NCBI GenBank assembly: GCA_964518215.1
Contig: CAZFFP010000007.1
Span: 11,431-75,430 of the forward strand
From: CAYSGX01 sp964518215
Lineage (GTDB): Bacteria > Bacteroidota > Bacteroidia > Chitinophagales > CAIOSU01
Direction of reading: 5' to 3'
Length of the DNA stretch: 64,000 nt
Part shown: positions 8,880 through 17,227 of the stretch, piece by piece
How positions within the stretch are numbered: the stretch's first letter is position 1
How the letters are laid out: every line of letters starts with the position of its first letter
Notes under the pieces: model-generated
The model's database searches: none
What the model saw: the letters and a program-made list of their open reading frames with translations, nothing else
What the model was told of the DNA's origin: nothing
Made by a program: the position numbers and the translations under genes

Positions 8880-9713
8880 ATGGATATTGTCATCGAACCA
8901 AAACCGCTTAAAGTTATCACCCCCGATTCGCCCGGCATTGCCGAATATTGGCGAGAAATGGTGAAATATCGCTCTCTTATTGTTGTGTTTGCGCAACAGG
9001 AAATAAAAGCCATGTATGCACAAACATACTTTGGTTTATTATGGAGTGTTATTCGCCCATTGATTACTTTGGCAATTTTTTCTGTTATTTTCAATTACTT
9101 TCTAAAAGTACCCACCGAAAAACCTTATTACGTTTTTGCTTTTGCAGGAATGATTGCATGGAATTTTTTCTCTCTCATATCAAACAGTGCTTCAACTGCT
9201 ATTCTTGCCAAGCAAAATCTTATTCGCAAAATGTATTTCCCAAAGCTTATTTTACCATTATCAAAAGTTTTGGTGGCAAGTGTAGATTTTGCCGTTTCAT
9301 TAGTAATTATTTTTTCAATGATGGTGTATGAAGGGGGAATGTTTGGCATTCAAACATTATCGCTTCCATTTTTTGTTTTATTAAATGTGTTATGCGGGTT
9401 AGCCGTTGCTCTTTGGATGAATTCGCTCAACATCCGATTTCGCGATTTGCACCAAATTATTCCTGCTATTATCGGCATTGCCATTTGGGTAACTCCCGTT
9501 TTTTATCCCACAACTATTATTCCTGCGGGCTACGATTTTTTTGTTTATGCCAATCCGATGGCAGGAGTTATAAAAGGATTTCGCTTTGCATTATTAGGGG
9601 AAGCTTTTCCTGAATGGCAATATTGGATTGCCATGGGAATAACTTCGCTGCTGGCAGTTGTTGGGGCATGGTATTTATCGCAAACCGAAGATAAAATGGT
9701 GGATTATGCATAG
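8880..9713 (+). CDS. O-antigen/polysaccharide ABC exporter permease (Wzm-like)
   Basis: 277 residues with six predicted membrane segments and the ABC-2 type pattern (YRSLIVVFAQQEIKAMYAQT, FGLLWSVIRPLITLAIFSVI, ending in LSQTEDKMVDYA). Such permeases pair with a Wzt ATPase to move undecaprenyl-linked glycan across the inner membrane. The ATPase is not next door; the only candidate is at 33248. It starts one base after the first PhyH gene and its last eight bases (ATGCATAG) overlap the next PhyH gene, so expression should be coupled to these oxygenases. This tight arrangement is the best clue that PhyH products act on the exported polymer. Confidence 0.88.
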   Translation: MDIVIEPKPLKVITPDSPGIAEYWREMVKYRSLIVVFAQQEIKAMYAQTYFGLLWSVIRPLITLAIFSVIFNYFLKVPTEKPYYVFAFAGMIAWNFFSLISNSASTAILAKQNLIRKMYFPKLILPLSKVLVASVDFAVSLVIIFSMMVYEGGMFGIQTLSLPFFVLLNVLCGLAVALWMNSLNIRFRDLHQIIPAIIGIAIWVTPVFYPTTIIPAGYDFFVYANPMAGVIKGFRFALLGEAFPEWQYWIAMGITSLLAVVGAWYLSQTEDKMVDYA

Positions 9714-11643
9714 CCTCTACACCACATCTCGAATCTTTAGAAATGTCGGATTACAAAAACAATTTGAGCTGTACGGTTATGTTGTTGTGCCATTTCTAAG
9801 TGAAGGCGAAGTGAAAGCCCTGCGCGATTTTTTCTTTGAAAAACATCCGAACATTCCCGATGGTTTTTACAGCAGCAGTTTTAATACCGATGACGCGCAC
9901 AAGAAAAGTGTGAACCAAAAAATTGAAAGTGTGTTGAGCGGAAGGGTAGAGGAACATTTCAATTCAATTAAAAAACTCGGCAGTTGTTTTTTGAACAAGC
10001 AGCCGGGAGCGCAAAGCGAAATGCCCATTCATCAGGATTGGACGGTAGTTGATGAGCCAAACTTCGACAGCATAACTATATGGATTCCCTTGCAAGATGT
10101 AAACAAAACCAATGGAGCGATTCAGGTGATAGATGGCAGCCATCGCCTCACTAAAGCATTACGATCGCCTTCTTTGGAAGACCCTTTTAAAAATGTGCAA
10201 AGCGAAATGCGCAAAGATTTAAAGTTGTTGCCCATGAAAGCGGGAGAGGCATTTATTTTTTCACAGGCATTACTTCATGCTTCGCCACCAAATTTGAGCA
10301 ACGAGCCACGCATTGCTGTTACTTATGGTTTAATAGATGCCCAGGCACAACTGATGTTTTATCATCATGAAGCAGGTAAGGTGGAGCAATACTTTGTGGA
10401 CGAAAGTTTCTTTCAGCAATACAACACACAAATAGGGCAGCGACCAAATTTTGGTAGCGTGCAAAAAACTTTCGATTATCAACAGCACTTTGTTTCAGCT
10501 CTTGAATACCAAAAGATGAAGCAAAATTTTCAGCATATTAAAGCAGCGCAGATGTATAAAATGATTCCAATTTTTAAGGACGATAGCAAACAGCAATTTT
10601 TTGAGAAAGAAGGCTATGCGGTTTTCCCTTTATTGAATGAAAGTGAGGTGGCTGATTTGAAGGCCTACTACGAAAACCTGAATCTGAAAGATGAAAAGGG
10701 TTTTGGCTTTCATGTAAGTATGGACAACAGCGATAAAGATTTGTGTCGCAAAGTCAGAGAAAAAGTTTGGGGCGTTGCTTTGCCAAGATTAGGTGAGCAC
10801 CTGAAAGATTTCAAGCCGTTTGTTTCGAGTTATGTGGTTAAAGAAATAAACCCTAAAGGAGTGGTGCCTGCACATCAGGATTGGAGTTTTGTAGATAGAG
10901 AAGAAGATGGTTATTCCTCGATTACTTGCTGGATTGCACTGGTGGATACCAATATGGATAATGGAGGTATGGGTGTGATTCGCGGCAGCCATAAGTTTAT
11001 GCAAAACCATCGACCATCGCCATCGCCACAATGCCCCGTGCCTTTGAGCGAACACATGTTCAGCATCTTTCCTTATCTGCACACAGTGGATGTAAAAGCA
11101 GGCGAGGTGCTGATGTTTGACAACCGAACCTTCCATGCTTCGCCACCAAACACCTCTAATTTTTTACGATTAGCTGCAGGAGTTGGTGTAACACAAAAAG
11201 ATGCGCAGTTGGTGCACTATTATTTAAAGCCCGATGGTACTTTTAAAACTATGTTGCGCTATAATGTAGATGAAGATTTTTACCTGAAATATGAAAATGC
11301 AACTTTATCAAAAATGTACGATGAAGGCAAAGTGATTGAAGGCTATGGCGAGCCGGTGGAAGTGCCTTATGAATACAATAAGTACACAACAGATGAGTTG
11401 GTAGAAATTATCAAAGCAGCGGGTAATGAATACAATATTCCCATGACAGAAAAATTGGCGAAGTTGTTTGGTTACTTAAATGCGGAGCAAAAGAAAGAGG
11501 AAGCAAAAGAAGGAGTATTTGAAACGCCACAACCAATAGAAGTGCAGGAAGAATGGAAGTGGGTGGACGATAGACCCTTTTTTGCAAAATACACTCCTTT
11601 AAATATTGCACGAGAAATTAAAAAGCGATTAGTGGGCGCATAA
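9706..11643 (+). CDS. Two-domain PhyH-family Fe(II)/2OG dioxygenase
   Basis: 645 residues from ATG 9706, which overlaps the permease stop; a longer reading from 9658 is entirely inside the permease and was rejected. Two complete PhyH domains are fused. Domain 1 (about 10-285) has His109-x-Asp111 (MPIHQDWTVVDE), His191 and Arg202. Domain 2 (about 290-530) has His390-x-Asp392 (VPAHQDWSFVDR), His477 and Arg488. A charged tail of about 110 residues follows, ending NIAREIKKRLVGA. Both active sites look complete, so two oxidations by one polypeptide are possible. Substrate unknown; PhyH members hydroxylate lipids, natural products and sugars. Confidence 0.88.
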   Translation: MHSLYTTSRIFRNVGLQKQFELYGYVVVPFLSEGEVKALRDFFFEKHPNIPDGFYSSSFNTDDAHKKSVNQKIESVLSGRVEEHFNSIKKLGSCFLNKQPGAQSEMPIHQDWTVVDEPNFDSITIWIPLQDVNKTNGAIQVIDGSHRLTKALRSPSLEDPFKNVQSEMRKDLKLLPMKAGEAFIFSQALLHASPPNLSNEPRIAVTYGLIDAQAQLMFYHHEAGKVEQYFVDESFFQQYNTQIGQRPNFGSVQKTFDYQQHFVSALEYQKMKQNFQHIKAAQMYKMIPIFKDDSKQQFFEKEGYAVFPLLNESEVADLKAYYENLNLKDEKGFGFHVSMDNSDKDLCRKVREKVWGVALPRLGEHLKDFKPFVSSYVVKEINPKGVVPAHQDWSFVDREEDGYSSITCWIALVDTNMDNGGMGVIRGSHKFMQNHRPSPSPQCPVPLSEHMFSIFPYLHTVDVKAGEVLMFDNRTFHASPPNTSNFLRLAAGVGVTQKDAQLVHYYLKPDGTFKTMLRYNVDEDFYLKYENATLSKMYDEGKVIEGYGEPVEVPYEYNKYTTDELVEIIKAAGNEYNIPMTEKLAKLFGYLNAEQKKEEAKEGVFETPQPIEVQEEWKWVDDRPFFAKYTPLNIAREIKKRLVGA

Positions 11644-11655
11644 ATCAAAAAAATC

Positions 11656-12624
11656 ATGTTCCAGTTTCCAGATAAAATGTTGCAGGTGTTTCGCGATGAA
11701 AAACACCAAAGTGATTTTGAGAAAAATGGCTTTGTGATTCTTCCTTTTTATACTCCTGAAGAAATCAAAGAATTGGAAGCCACCTATCATCGCTTGCATC
11801 CGCAAGATGAAAAAGGATTTTTCCCCAGCACCTTTTCAAAAGATAAAAACTATCGTCATGAAGCCGATGAAGAAATTAAACGCATAGGCAATCGTAGCAT
11901 TGAAATGTATTGTCAGGACATTAAAGTGGTGTGCGGCTCATTTATTGTAAAAAGCCCCGGCCCTGAAAGCGGCATGTGTGTGCATCAGGATATGAGCCTG
12001 ATTGATGAAAGTCGCTTTACCGGCATCAACATTTGGGTGCCGTTGATAGACCTAACTATTGAAAATGGTGCATTGTTTGTATTGCCCGGCAGCCACAGAA
12101 TTTTCCCTACGTATCGTGGCAGCAGCATCCCCGAATTTTTTGCACCGGTGATGAATGATATGATTGACTACCTGCAACCTGTTTTGATAAAAGCAGGCGA
12201 AGCAGTGTTTTTCGACCAAAGCATTATTCACTTTTCTCCCCCTAACTACTCTGATAAAATCAGGATTGTAACCAACACTTATTTTACACACAAAACAACT
12301 GAATACAGAACTTACTATTGGAACAAAGAGCAACATGGGAGCAATAAATTAGAAGCCTTTGCCCAGGACGATGATTTCATGACCAACTTTGAGCAGTTTG
12401 GCGAGAACATTCGCGATAGACCAAAAGTAGGCAAGTCGCTTGGGCTGGTGGAATATGACTTTCCAACAATTAATAAGGCATTTTTAGATAGTCGCTTTCA
12501 GCGCACCAATGCCAGAAAGTTAATTGAAGATGCCAAGCCTGAATTGTTAAATGTTCAAGCTCCGGTTCAGGCCGAAATTAAAAGCAAAAGCATTTTTCAA
12601 CGCTTAAAAGAATTGGTGAGTTAA
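11656..12624 (+). CDS. PhyH-family Fe(II)/2OG dioxygenase
   Basis: 322 residues. Iron ligands His110-x-Asp112 (VHQDMSLIDE) and His192, with Arg203 for 2OG (IIHFSPPNYSDKIRI). It keeps the family start DFEKNGFVILPFYTPEEI and the PGSHR turn. Met replaces the Trp that follows HQD in most paralogues here, a possible substrate-pocket change. Starts 12 bases after the two-domain gene and its stop abuts the next ATG, so all are one operon. It ends with IFQRLKELVS, a short basic amphipathic tail shared in style by several of these paralogues. Confidence 0.88.
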   Translation: MFQFPDKMLQVFRDEKHQSDFEKNGFVILPFYTPEEIKELEATYHRLHPQDEKGFFPSTFSKDKNYRHEADEEIKRIGNRSIEMYCQDIKVVCGSFIVKSPGPESGMCVHQDMSLIDESRFTGINIWVPLIDLTIENGALFVLPGSHRIFPTYRGSSIPEFFAPVMNDMIDYLQPVLIKAGEAVFFDQSIIHFSPPNYSDKIRIVTNTYFTHKTTEYRTYYWNKEQHGSNKLEAFAQDDDFMTNFEQFGENIRDRPKVGKSLGLVEYDFPTINKAFLDSRFQRTNARKLIEDAKPELLNVQAPVQAEIKSKSIFQRLKELVS

Positions 12625-13560
12625 ATGGGCAAGCGCATATTTAAAAGCGATGAGCACCAGCAACTGTTTGAGAAGCAAGGCTTCATTGTACTGCCTTTTA
12701 TTACTACAGATGAAGTGGCACAATTAGAAAAATTGTTTGATGAGTTGCATCCTCAAATTAATGAAGGGGGCTTTTTTAGTGGAAGCTACAGTAGTGATAT
12801 TGAATACAAGAAAAAAGCTAGTGAAGAGATTGTCAAAGTTTTTAGTAGAGCTTACAATGAACTATTCATCAATTACACTCCCTTTGGTGCTGCGTTTCTT
12901 TACAAGGTGCCGGGTGTAAACAGCGAGCTTGCTGCGCACCAAGATTGGACGATAGTAGATGAACAGAAAAATGTTGCGCTCAACTGTTGGGTGCCGCTTT
13001 GTGATGTTGCAAAAGAGAACGGAGCATTGAGTATTTTGCCGGGTAGTCATTACAATAACCTGAATGTAGTTCGCGCACCCACGCTTCCGTTTTTTTTTAG
13101 TGGTGATGATGATATGGTATTGAAAGAATTGATACCCATGGAAGTAAATGCGGGAACGGCTGTGATTCTTAATCAAAGCGTGATTCATTACTCACCGCCC
13201 AACAACAGCAACAAAATTCGCAAGGCAATTACGGCCGGACTGAAGAGCGAAGGCGCACAAATGTATTTTCACTACAAAGTTCCCGATAAAGATGAACTGG
13301 AAGTTTTTGAAATGGATGACGACTTTCTTATCAGTTTCAAAGACTTTATGAATGACATCGGAAAGCGACCCTATCTTGGTAAAAGCATTGGCTTAATTCC
13401 TTACAGGCTACCTCAACTGCACGGGACTGATTTGTACGAAAAGCTGAAAGAAATGAAAACTAAAGCAGGATTTGAGATGAGCAGGAATGAAAAAGTTGAA
13501 GTGGACCATAAGAGTGGCGGAAAACTTCGTAAATTGATTTCACGCCTGTTTGGCAATTGA
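12625..13560 (+). CDS. PhyH-family Fe(II)/2OG dioxygenase
   Basis: 311 residues with His105-x-Asp107 (AAHQDWTIVDE), His188 and Arg199 (VIHYSPPNNSNKIRK). The start codon follows the previous stop with no spacer. The 3' end overlaps the convergent radical SAM gene by 21 bases, so the plus-strand PhyH operon stops here. The C-terminus is basic (KLRKLISRLFGN), similar to the tails of its neighbours; such tails may help membrane association, which is inference. Confidence 0.87.
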   Translation: MGKRIFKSDEHQQLFEKQGFIVLPFITTDEVAQLEKLFDELHPQINEGGFFSGSYSSDIEYKKKASEEIVKVFSRAYNELFINYTPFGAAFLYKVPGVNSELAAHQDWTIVDEQKNVALNCWVPLCDVAKENGALSILPGSHYNNLNVVRAPTLPFFFSGDDDMVLKELIPMEVNAGTAVILNQSVIHYSPPNNSNKIRKAITAGLKSEGAQMYFHYKVPDKDELEVFEMDDDFLISFKDFMNDIGKRPYLGKSIGLIPYRLPQLHGTDLYEKLKEMKTKAGFEMSRNEKVEVDHKSGGKLRKLISRLFGN

Positions 13561-15168
13561 CTCTATTTCTTCATTAATTGCTATTCTTTCGGCTTCAAAC
13601 TCTATAAAGCCTTGGTGAAAATCTGCACTCGAATCATAAATTTTTGTTGCAGCGCCCGCATTAATACCGGCTTTAAATAACAAAAATTTATACACATGAT
13701 AGATGTTGTGTAGAGCATATGCACTAAACTCCGGGTTCCTTTGCTTAAATCCGGTAATTACATCAGCCATAATTGACATTGGCCTGATGAGTATTTTTGG
13801 TATTTTTTCAACTTTTTCTAGGGTAAGGTTTTCCCTCCATTTTTCCGGAAGCGCAGGCAAAATTCTAAATATTACCTCATATGCTTTGTATTTATTCATC
13901 AATTCTATGTCTTTCACATTTTCTGTATTCCTGAAAAAATAAAAGTCTTCTCCTTCATTGATTTTTCGTGCCTGTTCGGCTGTTATTACTCCTCTTTCTT
14001 CTGCATCTTTCATCATGTCTGTGCCGGGTAAATAACAAGTCCAGAATGTTTGAATTCTTTTAGGATGATGTGTTGCATAAAGTTTTCTTGCATTTTCCTG
14101 AGCTATTAATGGCTCATCAGGCAAGCCAAACATGTGGTCAACTTTTGCATGCATTCCATATTTATACATTAATTCTAAGGCTTCACTAATGTCGTCAGAT
14201 TTTTCATAACGCATTAAATTGTCTTTTTTGAAGCCCTCGTCCATGCTTTGCACGCCCATTTGAATCCACTCGCATCCGGATTCTTTCAGCCAACCGGCAA
14301 CCTCATTACTCATGTATTTTGGATGGGTAAGAATATTGTATGGAATATTAATTTCCTTTTTATACTTATAGGCAAATTCTTGTAGCCATTTTTTGCTTGT
14401 AGCAAACACATCGTCCTGAAAATCAATTTTATGAATCTTATATCTTCTTTTTGCAATTTTCAATTCGGCAATAACATGATCTACACTTCTTAATCGGACA
14501 TATTTTCCACTCTTTTCTTCGGGTAATTTTGCCACAAAATTGTTGAAGCAGAAGGTGCATCTGTATGGACAGCCCCTTGATGCCATGGTTAAATACAAAT
14601 CGCCTAACCGCACATGCTCTTCCCAAATGGTTTTATCAAAAAAGGGCAAGGAATCTAAATCTTGTATGAAGCCCTTTTGAAGCCCTGTAATTACTTTTCC
14701 TTCTTTGTTTTTAAATCTTGTATTGTATATAGGGTCTGTATATTTTCCTTCTCTAACCGTATTAATGATTTGTGGAAATGCTACATCGCCCTCGCCCACT
14801 ACAACGAAATCTACCTCCGGACGAACGATTACTAAACTTGGAACAGCCGAAGGATGAACACCGCCAAAAACAGTTTTAATATTTGGATTTATTTCTTTTG
14901 CCGCTCGTGCCACTTCAAGCATCCATTGATAAGTTGATGTTAATGCAGAGAATGCCAATATATCGGGCTGTTGGTCTTTGATAGCCTGAATGACTTTATG
15001 TGTATCATCAAAATATGGAGCAATTGATGGAAATTCTAAATTAAAACGATCGTGGAAGAGAGATGCACTAAAAGCCATTCCAACACTATGTCCTTCCCGT
15101 TTTGCAATGGCACTTATTTGACTGATTCCGAGCTGTTCTGTTCCTAAACCTACAAATGTGATTTTCAT
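13540..15168 (-). CDS. B12-binding-type radical SAM protein
   Basis: 542 residues from ATG 15168, which has AGAGA just upstream; an in-frame GTG at 15204 is the alternative. The N-terminal 150 residues have the Rossmann-like cobalamin-binding layout (MKITFVGLGTEQLGISQIS, FGGVHPSAVP, FVVVGEGD). The radical SAM core has Cys200, Cys204 and Cys207 (SRGCPYRCTFC) for the 4Fe-4S cluster. Family members methylate unactivated carbons or rearrange rings; typical targets are lipids, hopanoids and antibiotics. It lies between the PhyH operon and the halogenase-like gene, in opposite orientation. Substrate unknown. Confidence 0.85.
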   Translation of the reverse strand: MKITFVGLGTEQLGISQISAIAKREGHSVGMAFSASLFHDRFNLEFPSIAPYFDDTHKVIQAIKDQQPDILAFSALTSTYQWMLEVARAAKEINPNIKTVFGGVHPSAVPSLVIVRPEVDFVVVGEGDVAFPQIINTVREGKYTDPIYNTRFKNKEGKVITGLQKGFIQDLDSLPFFDKTIWEEHVRLGDLYLTMASRGCPYRCTFCFNNFVAKLPEEKSGKYVRLRSVDHVIAELKIAKRRYKIHKIDFQDDVFATSKKWLQEFAYKYKKEINIPYNILTHPKYMSNEVAGWLKESGCEWIQMGVQSMDEGFKKDNLMRYEKSDDISEALELMYKYGMHAKVDHMFGLPDEPLIAQENARKLYATHHPKRIQTFWTCYLPGTDMMKDAEERGVITAEQARKINEGEDFYFFRNTENVKDIELMNKYKAYEVIFRILPALPEKWRENLTLEKVEKIPKILIRPMSIMADVITGFKQRNPEFSAYALHNIYHVYKFLLFKAGINAGAATKIYDSSADFHQGFIEFEAERIAINEEIESIAKQA

Positions 15169-15420
15169 TTCTCTGAAAGGGTTTATATCGTCTAAATTAT
15201 ACACTTTTATTTTATAAAAGCTTTATTTTTCGATAAACAAGCGGCTTAAACATAATGTTTTGCATTTTTTTTAACGACTCTTCCTCTAAAAGAAACCGAT
15301 GTCATTGCAAATGTCGAAGGCTTCTACGTATATTTAGCAAATGCTTTGATGCGTCACTTATAAAAATCTGTTGCCGCAAAAAGACATACAGGTCATCAAC
15401 TAAAACATTAATCTTTTATT

Positions 15421-16323
15421 ATGAACAGCAGTTTACAAAATGTTCCGGACGCCACCATCAGTGACGAAAATTTTCTCCATTTCCCACATGTAAAAGTTGA
15501 AGAGTTGTCTGCTTACCCGGATGGTCTTAGCGACATACAAACCGGAAAAACCCATGGGTTTCTAATAAGGGGAGTTTTTAGCGCTGATGAAGCAGATAAG
15601 CTTGTTGAAGAGTTTTACAAAGTTGATGACGACAGATTTGAACACAATAAAAACGGAAGAAATATTCCTAAGCCCTTTGCCTCTGTATCGTTAAACAGTG
15701 AGCCGGGAGGAGAGATAGACCCCTATTTTGCTGCTGCGGGAGCCTTTTGGGACAATTTCCCGGAAAAATTTGGTATTGATTTCAGCGACAGGGTAAAAAA
15801 AGTCTTTGAAAAAATAAGCGGAGGCCGTCCGGTGGGCGTTCCGCAGGAACCAAACAAAAACATCAGTTTCAGTCCGGCTCAAATGCGAGAAATGTATGCA
15901 GGAAAAGGGGGCATTTATGTTCATTGCGGTAAATATTTTAGAGATAGGTTTTCCAGTTTTTATACTTATCTTAAAGACGTTTCCATTGTTGATGAGCAAA
16001 TTAGCTACTTTGTTATGCTGCAACCGCCCGACAGTGGTGGTGAACTTACGGTTTACGATATTTTGTACAACAATGTGAAGCAAAAGAACGAAGAGTGGGA
16101 CAACAAAATTGTAATTGCCGATGATGGAACCGCCATAGACTTGGAAGACCCGAAAGGCGTGAGAAGAAGAAAATTGCGTCCGGGCAAAGGAGATATGATT
16201 GTTTTTGATGGCGGCAATATCTGGCACAGAGTAGAAGATCCGGAAGGCTCTAAAAACAGAGTTACTGCCGGGGGCTTTATGACTTTCTCGCACGATAACA
16301 GCAAGGTGTATTTCTGGGGTTGA
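15421..16323 (+). CDS. WelO5-like Fe(II)/2OG enzyme with HxG site (candidate halogenase)
   Basis: 300 residues. It differs from the PhyH genes: an N-terminal part with THGFLIRGVFSADEADK, then the core with DEQISYFVMLQPPDSGGEL, then KGDMIVFDGGNIWHRVEDP and a KVYFWG end. The proximal iron motif is His168-Cys-Gly170 (codons 15922-15930), with His269 and Arg280 downstream. Gly in place of the Asp ligand is the hallmark of 2OG halogenases, where chloride fills the vacant iron site. The layout and ligand positions closely match cyanobacterial WelO5 as remembered (His164, Gly166, His259, about 290 residues). Halogenation is inference; an altered hydroxylase is the alternative. It is followed after 14 bases by a PhyH gene. 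Confidence 0.75.
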   Translation: MNSSLQNVPDATISDENFLHFPHVKVEELSAYPDGLSDIQTGKTHGFLIRGVFSADEADKLVEEFYKVDDDRFEHNKNGRNIPKPFASVSLNSEPGGEIDPYFAAAGAFWDNFPEKFGIDFSDRVKKVFEKISGGRPVGVPQEPNKNISFSPAQMREMYAGKGGIYVHCGKYFRDRFSSFYTYLKDVSIVDEQISYFVMLQPPDSGGELTVYDILYNNVKQKNEEWDNKIVIADDGTAIDLEDPKGVRRRKLRPGKGDMIVFDGGNIWHRVEDPEGSKNRVTAGGFMTFSHDNSKVYFWG

Positions 16324-16337
16324 AAAACAGCTTATTA

Positions 16338-17177
16338 ATGCAGACAAACTTGAATTTTATTGATGAAAAACTTCAGAAGGAATATAACGATAGGGGTTAT
16401 TTTATTACACCTCTGCTAGACGATTCTCAAATAAGCAAGCTGCAAGATGTTTTTTATTCCTGTCTAGATGTAAATAAGCTGCCAACGGTCTATGATACAG
16501 TAGCCGAGATTCCTGTTGAGCAGGTATTGCAAATCAGCAAAAAGATAAATGACATTTGTAAAGGTTCTTTCGATTTAATTGTAGAAAATTATAAAATAGC
16601 CGCATCTATATTTATTTCGAAAAAACCGGGTAATGACGGCTTCAATGGATATCATATTGATGCAACCATGACCCATGAGAAGTATAATACTGTCGCTATT
16701 TGGATTCCGCTTTGCGATGTTGATGAGAAGGTGGGCAGAATGTGTTTGCTTGAAAACAGTCATTGTTTTTTACCCAGATACAATATTCCTTCTATGCCTA
16801 ATGCCTATAAAGATGTCCAGAGTTTTGCATCAAAACATGTGAAGTGTTTTAACATGAAGAAAGGAGAGGCATTATTTTTTGAAGGAAGCATGTTGCATGG
16901 CACCGAGTTAAATTCCTCCGAATCAATACGCATTGCCGCGGTTATTAAACTTATTGATATTCATGCGCCAAAAATTACCGCTTACTACCATGAGCAGGCG
17001 CCTGAAGGAGAAAAATTGGCGCTGTATGAACACAATGACGATTTTTTTCTTCCGCAAGCATTTAAGTCATCATTGCCCCCCGAAGATAGCAGTTTTGTTG
17101 GATACGTTCCTTCAATGCCCAAAATATTTACTCAGAGCGAAATAGAGCATTTGCTTGAGAATAGATGCACAAATTGA
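16338..17177 (+). CDS. PhyH-family Fe(II)/2OG dioxygenase
   Basis: 279 residues from ATG 16338; a TTG at 16320 would overlap the previous stop and is less likely. Ligands are His106-Ile-Asp108 (GYHIDATMTHEKY), His187 (SMLHGTELNSSESIRIA) and Arg198. It is the most divergent PhyH of the island: HID replaces HQD and ENSH replaces PGSH. It shares an operon with the halogenase-like gene, so the two may act in sequence on one substrate. A B12-type radical SAM gene follows after 50 bases. Confidence 0.84.
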   Translation: MQTNLNFIDEKLQKEYNDRGYFITPLLDDSQISKLQDVFYSCLDVNKLPTVYDTVAEIPVEQVLQISKKINDICKGSFDLIVENYKIAASIFISKKPGNDGFNGYHIDATMTHEKYNTVAIWIPLCDVDEKVGRMCLLENSHCFLPRYNIPSMPNAYKDVQSFASKHVKCFNMKKGEALFFEGSMLHGTELNSSESIRIAAVIKLIDIHAPKITAYYHEQAPEGEKLALYEHNDDFFLPQAFKSSLPPEDSSFVGYVPSMPKIFTQSEIEHLLENRCTN

Positions 17178-17227
17178 AAGCCATTCCTGCTCGTCTTTCG
17201 GTATAAATTGGAAACAAGCATTAATTC

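Noticed and set aside
15691..16347. 218-codon frame opposite to the HxG gene
   Set aside because: Antisense shadow of a well-supported gene with clear family motifs.
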